Source: Nephromyces sp. MM_2019 (taxonomy: Eukaryota > Apicomplexa > Aconoidasida > Nephromycida). Taken from it: a stretch of 64,000 nt of DNA. A program made the position numbers and the translations under genes. The DNA lies in NCBI GenBank assembly GCA_015657535.1, contig JADHZB010001968.1, forward strand, positions 113,095-177,094, in the 5' to 3' direction. Positions 48,082 to 60,200 of this stretch are shown here, in pieces; position 1 is the first letter of the stretch, and each line of letters begins with the position of its first letter. The notes beneath the pieces are model-generated. The model worked only from the letters and a program-made list of their open reading frames with translations, was not told the origin of the DNA and ran no database searches.

Positions 48082-49418
48082 CAATATTATCATAATGAAA
48101 GAACACATCCTCTAACAGTCATACTCTTGTTGAACTACACACAAAACATATTAAATTCCTAGTTAATTTATATGTAAATTCTCATTTTGAACCTGTAATG
48201 GAATAGATATGCTTTTATGAAATCAAAGTAACTCCAGTTTCAATAAAGTTGATTAAGTCAAACTCTGGAGAATGAAATTTTTTTTCTACTAAAGTCTTAA
48301 TGGAACTTTTTCTAAATTTTTTGTAGCAAAAATGACTTATAGAAAGTATTGGAGTTTAACTATATTGTTCTACCTTTAATTAATCTCTCAGAACACATAT
48401 TTAGTACATTGATTTGGATGGTCATATATTTTAACTGGTATTTATTTATTACATACATTTCGCATAAAATATAAACTTGGTTTGATTTTAAGCTATTGGT
48501 AAATTTGATTTCGGAAATCTTTGGTCCAAAAATATTTCTGATGTTTCAATATTCCTACACTTTTAATATATAATTAATTATTTTACGAGTAGTTGAGATC
48601 TCTATATTTATTTTGTACAACTTTATTACTCACTCGAATCTAAAACTCTCTGAATGTTAAACCAAAATGAAATCTAACTTAGCCTCCTTAATTTTACGCC
48701 AAATTTATTTTTAAAGGCAAATTTCTTTTTTAAGAATTAATAGTTATTGAGGAATTTCATGCTATGAAAACATTAACTGATTTAGTTGATTTGCTTAAAC
48801 TTAATTTTTAAAAAAAATTCAATTTTAGAGTGTTAGTAAAAGTATAACGGACTCTACCACTTTGAACTTATCACTTCACCTATAGAAATTGCAACATCTT
48901 TCATATTGAAAACTTATATTTTATGAACGAGAAAAAACTCTTAACTTTATAACTTCTCTAACAATGCTAATTAGTTTAAAATATCCATATAGTGGAGATG
49001 CAACCTTCACATATATATTTACCCATTATTCGACTGAAATACGAGTTTAAACTTATACATAAGCTTAAAATTGGATAAAACATATAAATGTATATAAGAG
49101 AAAACATTGGAATAGATTTGATTACAAATTTTTATAAGAGATCTTCGATACTGATTTTCTTGCTCACTATCTGTATATTTACAAAACTTTTTACCACTCT
49201 TAATACTGGAGCATTCATAATAACAACAAATTTTTAAGCATGAAGTTTCCTTATCCATGCACCTTATACTTGACAATCGATTCAATTATTAATACGTTCA
49301 CTTCTCCGGTGAGCCTATTGAGGTAGACCTAACTATTATTCTTTCACTTGCTGGGCCTTATGGGAGAATAAGTGAACTGTTATGAAACCTTGAGTCGATT
49401 AATCAACAAGTGGTCAAG
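48082..49418. other. Spacer between two predicted apicoplast ribosomal protein genes
   Basis: About 1.3 kb, A+T rich. A minus-strand frame at 49019-49285 opens on TTG and has no splice support. Nothing else is supported. Confidence 0.5.
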
Positions 49419-52400
49419 ATGCTTGAAGCATCTACCTGCAAAATTGTTTGTCTTCAACTACTAATATTGTACATTATCCCTACTTACTCAGATCCACTAC
49501 TTTATCTCAGTCGAATACATAAATGGCAAAAACCTGTAGACTTCTATTCAAAATCTTCGAGCCGAATTTATATGGAAGAACCTTTACAACGATTCATCAA
49601 ATCTCTCGCACCTGAACATCTTCGTAGAATCAGAGAATTATCCAATTCTGTAAGCCTGAATATATCCTATACACTCTTTTATCCAAATTGATCCATACCA
49701 TTTATAAAAACATCACGACAATTTATTCAAGGAAACGCCCCTGAAACAATGGATTTATTGGTTTTACCCAGAACTATCTAAGAACAGTACCTCAACTCTT
49801 TTGACTGATAAGAAACAATCGAATGAGCCTCAAAGCGGCAAAATGTTTAAGCTTGGAGACCTAAGCACATTTATGGAAATGACCGAAATGTAAATAAAAT
49901 GACACATTTAAAGATTAAAAGCCTAATTTCTTTGATAAATCTTTTTCAGGCAAAAAATGAACAACACAAAATCATCACCATATAACATTTCCGAAACAAT
50001 TGAATCTCCTATGGTAAGGAAAGACTTATTCTATTCATCACCAGTACCATATCTTGATGGAGTATCATGGGATCCACTTGGAATCAGTAAGTAATTTAAT
50101 ATGACTTATATTCAATTAATGACTTTCAATCATGAGTATCAATTATACATATTTATAAAGCACCTCTATTTTGTCTAAATCTCCTTATAAAAGCTCGTAG
50201 TGTGTGAATAAACAGTGAATATTGATATATGCTAAACAATCTTTTTTAAAACAATACTGCTAAATAGGTTTAGAAAAGGGGGAGAATTTTATATCATTAG
50301 CTGATATGATAACGAAAAGTATTCCTCTAGAAGTAAAAGAGGGCATCTCGGAATCCGAAATAAAAAGCCTTACCATTCCTCCTGAGATGATGAGATTATT
50401 TGATTCACTCAACTCTTTGACCAGATTACAGTGGATCAAGCATTATTCATCAAATCCAAATCAATTTTTTATTGAATTCTTGGTAACATATTATTTTATT
50501 TTTATCTATTTTTAACAATTTATAATTGAGACATATTTTCCCTCTACTTGAAGAAAGCGTTTCGGAAGTTTGATATTCTTTATTCTAAACTTATAACAAA
50601 TTTCAAATTTGAAAATCATAACTCTGGGTAATTCTGATTGGAGTATACTAATTGCAAATTCATGCTTTGTATTAAGAAATTTATCATAAAAAATTTTAAT
50701 TAATAGTATCTTGACTCATATCAACCCAAAGGACCCCATTGGAATAATCACGGCGATCCCATCTGATTCAAGCGTAAATAACATGCAACTTCACTTCATA
50801 AAAGAAGAAATTGACCTTTCGTATGGCCAATCACTACTTGAAAAGGTTAGAACATAAACTTGCCAGCTTTTTCATATATGTTTCGGTATTAGTTATTTTG
50901 TATAACAACCTGATTAGTTTACCAAAAGAATAAATATTCTATTACAGTCCTCTACTATCAATTCTATGCACCAATTAAAAGAAATACTAAAAACCACTGA
51001 ATGGCTTAAAACATCTGATGCAGCTCAGAAAGATCAGGCCATTACAGGAATATCCTATAATGACTTTGATGAAGCACTAATTGCTCACCCTGGCACAAAA
51101 TCTGTAAAGCCTCGTCAGCTTGTTTCGGGGAGAATTGTTTATTTGAACAAGCGATTTGCCCTTGTAGATATCAAATCTAAATTTATTGCTTCACTTACTT
51201 GTGACGAAGCCTTTTATGGAACTAAGGCACCAAAGTAAAAATTAAAATAGTATAGACATTTGATTCAAAGAGTAATTTTCTTTTAGCTTAAATTATACCT
51301 TAAAATTTTAGTAAATCAAATAAATATTATTTTTAATAAGCCATTTCTTATTTTTATTTATATATGAATGGCAGCGAGGGCCTCAAATCCATATTCCAAA
51401 TTAATGAAACTAGCTATTTTGAAGTGCTTAGAATGGACGATGAAAACATTGAGTTAACTTTGAGATCAATTCACCGTTACCGGAATTGGGAAAAAGCTTT
51501 GAATTCGAAGTCAAACAACCGTATAATTTATGCTAAGATATTATCTACAAATACAGGTTATTCAATATATTTTGCAACCCCAGATCTGTTGTAAGATTTG
51601 ATTGAATTCTGCAATATTTGCTTTTTTAATTTAAAGGGGGAGCTGTAGTTGATGCTGAAGGTTTAAGAGGCTTTCTACCAACTAATCAAATATCACCCTC
51701 AATAAATATGGAAAAATTGATTGATAGCGAAATTCCTTGTGTTATTATTCTTTTCGACCCCATGAGAGCAACAATAATCCTTTCCAACTCTCAAGCAGAA
51801 TTTAAAATAGCAACCAGTAAATATTCTAAAAGTCAACTTATTGACGGTGTTGTGGAAAAACTTTCAAAGTTTGGTTTAATTATAAAAGTAATTGCCTAGT
51901 AACTGAAACTAAAGAATAGCTACCAAATATTTCCATTTTGTTTAAAGCTTGATGATCAGACTACTGGATTAGTTCCTTGGAACCAAATTTCTTCTCAGCA
52001 CATAGAAGACCCTAATTCAATTTTTCCGAAAGGATCCAAAATAAAAGCAAAGATTTATGACTTTAATCCTGTGAGAGTCCCATTTACTGATTTAATTTAA
52101 GCATGTATCTATATTCACTTACTGATTGTCATTTCAGAATACAGGGTATGTTCAGCTTAGCACTAAAGTCCTTGAAAAGAACCCTGGTGATATTATCAAG
52201 GACAAAGAGAAAACATTCCGTATGGCCGAAAAATCTGAAATCGATACAAAGTCTAAGGAGTCAGAAGCACGTATGAAACAAAAAACTCTAGCTAAGAATC
52301 TTTTACAATCACTTGGTTTAACTAAAAGCTATAATGTCAGTAAGAAAGAAGTGAGCTACATCTTTTGAAATAATTTTTATTCATAAAAATTTTTCTATGA

Positions 52401-52519
52401 ATCAGGCAACTAATAAAAAGCACATTCCCAAAGAGAAATCGGCTAAAGATTTAACAAATACGTCAGAAGATAAGGCAACAAGTCCTCTAATCAAACTTAT
52501 GCTTGGGCAGGATCAATAG
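49419..52519 (+). CDS. Ribosomal protein S1-like protein with three S1 domains (predicted apicoplast)
   Basis: Eleven exons: 49419-49649, 49732-49889, 49950-50086, 50268-50482, 50732-50845, 50948-51234, 51375-51556, 51637-51887, 51948-52070, 52138-52350 and 52406-52519. They give 674 residues with every phase closing. The N terminus is a signal peptide (KIVCLQLLILYIIPTYS) followed by a basic stretch (LSRIHKWQKPVDFYSKSSSR), as for a plastid bipartite leader. Residues about 30-330 are polar and not recognised. Three S1 (OB-fold) units follow: RQLVSGRIVYLNKRFALVDI (about 341-410); a second with GGAVVDAEGLRGFLPTNQIS, the bS1-style loop (about 425-505); and a third with LIDGVVEKLSKFGLIIK and TTGLVPWNQIS (about 510-585). 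A Lys-rich tail ends the chain. bS1 helps mRNA bind the 30S subunit. It is the next gene downstream of apicoplast-type uS14, on the same strand. Confidence 0.85.
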
Positions 52520-52942
52520 AGTAAAATTATCCAACAAAAGTGTTTTACATCTTTAATAAAAATTTTGGATAATTTGAAATTTTTTAATTATATAGAATGT
52601 ACCAAAACAAAATAACTTGATAACCCTAAACTTGTTTCAAAACCCAAAAAATTTTGAAAATTTTTGGCTACTAAAATAATTAGTTGCTACTCTTGAAAAA
52701 TTCATTTTACTCAGCACATTGAGATTATAAGAGATTTAAGAAATCTAAATTTTTAATGATGATATGACTTATATATAACATAAGTTTGTAAACACACTTA
52801 GCTTTTGCAAAAACTTCTCTTTGTGTAACTACACAAAATTTCTTGCTAACTTTCGATTTGTAAATTCTTTTACTTTATTTTGTTTTATCATTACTTTTAG
52901 AAAACTCTTTTAAATTAATTTAAATAGCAAAAAAATATTAGA
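52520..52942. other. Short spacer
   Basis: About 420 bases of A+T-rich sequence between the S1-like gene and the Asn/Tyr-rich gene. No feature seen. Confidence 0.55.
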
Positions 52943-53766
52943 ATGACACGCCCAAATTCTAGAAATCAAAGATCACAAAGTGGGCATAATTATTATGAAA
53001 AACATAACAATGGAGTTTATAAGAATAATAATAGATCTCAGTATCACTATAATTCCAAATGGAATAAAAAGTAAACCGTTTTATCATTCAACTAAAATAT
53101 AATTAAATAATTTCAAAAATTAGAGATTACACAAATCAGAATAACCAGTCATGTAATTTCCATGATAACTTTAACAATAGGAATTATAAGGGCCAAAGCC
53201 CAATTAAATCTGGAAATCTATTACACCAACCTATCAATTCTATGTACATAGAACTAGGACATGGAAATGATAAGAATGTTGGCTATGACCCACAAGCAAT
53301 TTATAATTACAGCTCTCCTCTATTGGCCAATCATGAGCAATATCATGACTGTAGATGGTCTAATGAAGTAAATTTTGTACCACATCAATATTGTGATTAC
53401 AGTGTGGCAACAGATAGGTGATGCTAATAAAACAGTAACTAACAATAAATAACAAAGAAACTAGAATCATACCCGAGAGTAAACCAATGTATAATTTTTT
53501 CAACCAACCTGCTGGTCCTTTGCCTTATTACAACAGACATGAATGGAATACGGTAGATATAATTTTATAAAAAAAATAATTGCACCTTAATTCTTGCTTT
53601 TTTAATTAATAGTTTCAAAACCCTCAACAAAGAAAGCTTATGCTACCGAGTAAGAGATTTTACTTCTGAAAACTATCTAGACTAAAAAAAAATTACAACA
53701 GGGAACCGGGAAGAGTTTAACAGATTCGTCTGCCAATATCATCTACCAAGTCACTATACAGAATAA
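52943..53766 (+). CDS. Asn/Tyr/His-rich low-complexity protein
   Basis: Five exons, 52943-53070, 53124-53417, 53465-53552, 53613-53649 and 53702-53766, give 203 residues with phases 2,2,0,1. The introns are very short (47-60 nt). The chain opens MTRPNSRNQRSQSGHNYYEK. It is dominated by Asn, Tyr, His and Ser up to the last exons, where a short basic stretch (FQNPQQRKLMLP) and FNRFVCQYHLPSHYTE end it. No domain is recognised. The composition resembles exon 2 of the large kinase about 5 kb downstream (Tyr/Asn/Lys-rich), which may only reflect the same compositional drift. Such prion-like, disordered chains often belong to RNA-binding or condensate proteins, but no RNA-binding motif is visible. 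The phase closure over four introns is the main evidence that it is real. Confidence 0.65.
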
Positions 53767-55142
53767 ATTATTTGGTTATCATCTACCTAAAACTGTTGAA
53801 GTTCTTGAAGTAAATATACCTAATATCCTTTTTAAATATACAAAATTTTTGGGCTATCTGATTATTATTAAGCAAATTTAAGAGGCATTAATTCATGCTA
53901 CAAATTATAAATTCAATAAAATCTAATAGTATGAAATTTATTTTCACAAAATTAACAAATATTTACTTGATACAAGCTTGAAATATTGATAAATGGACGA
54001 CTACTCAATGATTTTTAATCCACAATTAATATAACTTGTAAATGAAAATTTGGGATGCAAAGTTATAGGTGCTTTAAACTATAATATTCAACTTATTTAG
54101 ACATTATTAATTAAGAACTTGTCCAAAGTTTTATCTAAAGATAACATAATTTCAATTCTATTGCAAATTAGATGAGCGGAAAAATAACTTAGTTCAATTA
54201 TGGTACAAGTTGATAAAATGTGAAAAGCTAAGTGTTATGGATAAATTTATTAATATGTAACAACTAGGTTGCAGAATTAGCAATCTGTTAAATTTCATTT
54301 TATGATTCCTAATCAAAGAACTTTTTAATTATATCAAGAAATCTTATAATGGTGTAAAGAAAATTTAAACTATGTCAATCAAACTTTACAATATAAGATA
54401 TGTAACAAAAATAAGATCAAAATAGAATTACTATTGAGATACAACTACCTTTTAACTCAAAATTTATTTTCATTTGCGAACCAAATTTACTTTTCTAAAA
54501 TTCAAATAATTCTAGACAACCAGAAATTTTTATTTTACAACTTAACACAACCAGTATAATTTTCAATAATAATTAATCTTTGTAATTTTTCTTTAAACTT
54601 GTTTTCCTAATTAGAGAAAATTGTTAAGTCGGTTATAAAATTTGGTATAATTATTGAAAATCTATATGTTGTACGATTATTAAAACCTCTAAAATTCTAA
54701 ATTATCTACTCAAATTTTGAATTTTAATGTTTTGGATTGTTTTGATCACAAATAGATAAATTTGATTTATCAAATTTAAATTAATTTTGTCACTTTTATC
54801 AAAATTAGGTTTAAATTATTTCACAAGTGTATAAATTTTAAGCTAAATTGATGCTCACAAAAATTAAGTAAAAATTTCGTTTAATTAAATGAATTTCCTA
54901 TTTCCTTTTATTTTAAACTAATCTAATTACTCTATATGTACGTGTAGTACTTTTTGTGCACAAGACATTAAATGAAAGTATTTAAAAAGTATCAATTCAA
55001 ATACGATTACCAACAAACATCTTATGTGTTTATACATAAACTAGTGCATTCATATATATTTATGTATATGCAAAACACGCATGTGTGATTACACACAACA
55101 AGTATATATATTTACATTATTTGTGTATATACAAAATCCACT

Positions 55143-55166
55143 TATATATATATATATATATATATA
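55143..55166. repeat. (TA)n microsatellite
   Basis: Twelve uninterrupted TA units within the spacer upstream of the kinase gene. Confidence 0.9.
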
Positions 55167-56856
55167 AGAGCACATACATGCAATTATGTATATGAAAATG
55201 TATATATAATATATAGTTATACATATACCAACACATGTCATACATAAACATGTACATATATTAACCCTTATTTATATACAAGAATATATGTATAAGGCAC
55301 ATGTATGTAAGCTTTAGTATATACTAGAAATACGTAACAAATACATAGAAACATAAGTATATGAACACTACAACGATCAGCCAAAGTTGAGACAATCAAT
55401 TTTACATATACTCAAAACCTGGCAGATATCTACTTAAAAATATACATACATATATATATAGATATACCACCTACCAACTTACACTCGCACTCTCAGCAAC
55501 TGACATACACACAAAATAATTGATTTAAACTTACACACAGCTAAGTGTATCAATTGTATTGCACTTAATTTTCTTTATATATATTTAAACTTAAGTATGC
55601 AACACTAGTACTAATATGAACATTGCTCAACAAGTCAAATTTTTGTGTATGTCTTTTAATTTTTTGTTTGTTTTGAGTTATTGCGTAATCATAAATTATT
55701 TCTAGGAATGATTTTGAAATGGGAGTCAAATTTGTATCAGAAATTTTGTATAATTTTAGATAAAATATGTCTCTATAAATGAAATTAAACTACACACATC
55801 ATTTATCTTTCAAAAATAATCACTTTTATTTTTACTGTCAACAAATTACATTTCCACAAAGTTTGATAATTTTTCAAATGAAAATAAATTATACTCAGAT
55901 CCTAAATTACTATATATCGCACACACACACAATAAAGTAAACAAACAATACAAACGGGCATAAAAAATATCTTCACATATACATACACGCACAAATTCAC
56001 ATAGGTTACTACATACCTAAACATATAGACAAGACACAGAAACACTTACACAAACACACAAATAATTATACAAACAAATACTTAATCAAACAAATACTTA
56101 CACACTAAAACTTAATATTTACAAAACTCATAACAAACATATTCTACATATATACAAACACACATACATAAAACACAAATACACAAACTTTCAAACGCTT
56201 ACATACAATCATTTTTATATTGAAAGAACTCAACATAACCACACATACATAAGAAATTTTGACAAAAAACTTAGTATCAGGATCATTGATTGGATGTAAT
56301 TTTTAAATATATAAGCATACTTAAAAATTTATGAGCCAATAACTTTGTATGTGTATAATTGTTGTATATCGAAGTTTTAGTTACATTTGTTTATTAGACA
56401 AGTTGTGTATGTATTCAGTAGCGTGAATTTATATTTGATGTATATTGGAAATTTAATTTGAATATTTACATAATATTAGTTATATATATTTAATTTTATA
56501 TAACACGCAAACATGTATACTGAACATCAACATGATAGTATTGTCATGTATATATTATAATATATATATACATGTTTACCAATTATTTTGTGTAGTTTTT
56601 TAAATCACTATTTTTCTTTTGAACTTTTGTGTATGCCTGTGTGTGTATATGTGAAACTTGCACAAATTGATCATTTACAATATAAATTTATTTATATTTT
56701 GGCTGTGTAAAATAACCATTGTATTTTTTTAAAATATATTTGCAGATTATCTGATCTCAACTTTGGTAATTGTTGATGAGGATTTACATAGTTTTGGAAG
56801 GAATTGACATAACAGGTGGTGTGTAATTCATCACACATGATCATTTTCTAACATAG

Positions 56857-56900
56857 TGTGTGTAGATTTAAATCACAAGGTGTACAAAAATCTACACACA
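56857..56900. repeat. Perfect 13-bp inverted repeat with 18-nt loop
   Basis: TGTGTGTAGATTT at 56857-56869 is the exact reverse complement of AAATCTACACACA at 56888-56900. A second small palindrome follows (ACACTAT at 56917-56923, ATAGTGT at 56928-56934). The word ATAGTGTGTGT occurs at 56853 and again at 56928. All lie about 290-370 bases upstream of the kinase ATG, so they may be promoter or 5' leader elements. A chance product of the GT/CA-rich composition is also possible. Confidence 0.6.
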
Positions 56901-57219
56901 ACACAGATTCTTGCTGACACTATCTAAATAGTGTGTGTGCAAAAACCTACAAGATATAAAAGAGTGTGCTTTTCCCTACTCAGCATATATAAGAACTTTA
57001 CTCATCAGACTTATACACACACATACATAGACACTATACAATTCAATTAGTATGCACAATTACCAAATTGCGTGAAAACCTACTAAGGAATAAGGAGATA
57101 ATCAAATACTTGATAAGTTTTGAAAAGCTTAACAAGTAATATAGATATAATCCAATATTAGATATATTGCTAACACATAGATATATATTCACACACACAC
57201 ACATATAAATAAGATAATT

Positions 57220-60200
57220 ATGAATGACCCATCTACCCTAAGATCATCGAGTATGGTTATTGACGACGTGTCACAAATGTCGACTGATAATGACCTTATT
57301 TCACCACTCTTATTAAGCCCGAGTACACATAGCCACGCACACCTAGGTACACACAAACACCTAGGTACACACACAAACCTAGGTACACACACAAACCTAG
57401 GTACACACACAAACCTAGGTACACACACATACATAGGTACACACACACACCTAGGTACACACACAAACCTAGGTACACACACACACCTAGGTACACACAC
57501 ACACCTAGGTACACACACACACCTAGGCACACACACACACCTAGGCACACACACACACCTAGGCACACACACACACCTAGGTACACACGCACATCTAGGC
57601 GCACAGACACATATTGATAATCATATGGCTAATGATGACAACTACTACCCAAGGTCTACAATAAGCCAAGAATTATACCAAAGCAACACAACTCGTTCAA
57701 CGAGTGCTAACAGTTCGTTGAGGAGAGTTCAATTTGGTGGCCAAGATATATATAGTTATCCTAATCATAATGATAATGATTATTCAAGTTATACACACAA
57801 CAGAAATAACCATACACACACACTTCTTCACAAATGTGAGTACACAGATCATAGTCCCAATTTCTCAACTTGTTTCACAACTTATGAAGCTTTATCTATA
57901 AATGGTGAAGCCTCTGAATACTACTCAAAGTGGGATTATCTACCTGTTTCAGAAGGTGTGCGTCTGTGTGTGTGTGTATGTGTGTGTTTGTATGTGTGAT
58001 GTGTGTGAAGTATATATATACGTATTGATGTGATAGATGTATGTTTATATATGCATTGTGTATAATTATAGATTCATTTATATAGCTACGGTTGTATAGA
58101 TGTGTTATCTTAAGATTTGCTTGCATGTAAGTGTGTGTGTGTTAACATGCATTTGTGTAGGCCAAAACTAATTGTTTTAAATATATGTAAGTGTGTCTAT
58201 AGAACATATCTATGTTTATATAAAAGAACGTGTTTATATGTATATGTGTATATGAATACATCAAATATAAGCCTCAGAAATATGTGTATATTTATATTAA
58301 AGAAATAAGAATGAAATTAATCACATCACAGCTTGAATTCAGTCATCCCCACCTCATAACTATACATACAGAACTACATACGATTTCTTATAATATCTAT
58401 GTATGTACCTATATTTATTAGGGTGCACACAGTTTGCTACAGGTTCGTCATTATTCACACAATCTCAGAAATTTTCAACAAATTTATCAATCCAAAATCG
58501 TCGAAAATTTCACTCAAAAAGTGATGTTTCTGGGTCAAATCCAAGGCAAAAATTCAACAATAATGCATATGAAAATGGGGAAAATAAGTCATATTATAGG
58601 GAAAATTACACATCCACAAAAGGAGATAGAAAGAAGTATAATTTTTCATCCTCACGTTCTGAGCTACAAGAAGGTTATAAATCACATAATAGGCAAAAAT
58701 TTAAGAATTATGAGCCCAATGAATCTCAATTCATGTGTGCGAATCATAACAATTATGGGTCAAATTATAGTGAGAAATCATCTACATACAGTAATTATGA
58801 GTACAACAAATTCACTGAGAATGATTACAAAAGTAAACCAAATTATTCTGATCAATATCGCTATAAAAAGAGATCAAATCCTAATAGAAAATTCAATTCA
58901 ACAAATGGTGGAAGATATACTTGTGATAATTTAACTGATTATTATTCAGACACAGGTATTGTATGTCTTTTATATTATTTACACACACAGAATCTCAGAG
59001 TGATATATAACTTAGCATGGGTGTATAGTTTTATGAGACATTAAATTTTTTTTTACACTTTATATACATTTTTACAAATTATATTTACATTTACGTACTT
59101 ATGACGACACAAACCTTCAATAAACATAATTATATTTAATCAAAATAGCACAATCATTCTAACCATACTAACAATTTACTTTCTTAACACCAAAATATAC
59201 ACATCCAAGCCCCCCTAACCATATAATACAAATCCAAATAACAAATTCCAATTTGCACCACCCCCAAATACACACCCAAACATACACAACCCACTTACAC
59301 ACATCACTTCCTCACTACCCTCTTATACACACACATAACCCACTATCTCACACATTATCTTCCTTGATATACACTCAGGACTGACACACCCTCATGCACA
59401 ACTATACAATTCTAATCCTATAATTAAGAATACGCCAAAGAAGACTTATTATAGTCACAACTCATCACAGGAGAGCCAAAATTACACAGCTTATAACCCA
59501 CCTTACGCATTTTCAAATTACAAAGAATATACACATCCAAATGGTATTGATTATATACATATACAAAACCATAATAATGTTCAACATATGTACACACACC
59601 CTGATTTAAATTTAAGTAATGAGTATTCTAATGCACACCCAACAATCCCTATTGAGGAGCTTAATGAATATACAAATAAGGGTCCATTAAACTCGAATTT
59701 CCCTATAAGCAACACACCTGTGTATGAACAAAAAATTCGTGATAATTCAACACAGAGTAAGCCAAAAAAGGATTCAATTCAAGCTGTACCTACACATATA
59801 AAATTCCCCTCTATACCTAACCTGATCAAGCATTTCAATGATAAATCAAAACACACAGAAAATACTATCCCTGAGCCAAATGAACTTAATTTAGCAAAAC
59901 CTGATACTCACACACGAAATAATAAATTAGGTTGGCCATTCCGTTGGAAGTCAAATAATACCCAGAACAATGACGAATCATCAACATCTACAAACAAGAA
60001 AGTAAGCCCAAAGAATCAATCTACCAACAATGCACCATTACAAATACCTAGCAAGGTAGATTGTACACACATGGAAAAAAATTTGGATATTATAGATCAA
60101 AAGATATCAAATGAAACATTCTCACCCACCTCAAATTATAATGCTGAATCAAATTTCTTCGAGAAATCTACACACACCGTAATAGATAAATCACAATCAC

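Larger units (their letters stand above)
53767..57219. other. 3.4-kb spacer with microsatellites and C/A-rich plus strand
   Basis: No supported gene. 54.0-54.9 kb is extremely A+T rich. 55.0-56.2 kb becomes rich in ACACA and TATATA words and nearly devoid of G on the plus strand. 56.8-57.0 kb holds inverted repeats and duplicated GTGTGT words upstream of the kinase start. Confidence 0.5.

Noticed and set aside
49019..49285. 88-codon minus-strand frame
   Set aside because: TTG start and no recognisable feature; in a spacer.
57189..57610. Minus-strand Cys/Val-rich repeat proteins
   Set aside because: Artefact of the palindromic CCTAGG tandem repeat; the plus-strand frame continues into a spliced kinase gene.
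57961..58126. GT-repeat tract as a transposon or telomere-like element
   Set aside because: Simple GT-rich intron start after the kinase exon 1 donor; no ends, target duplications or ordered units.
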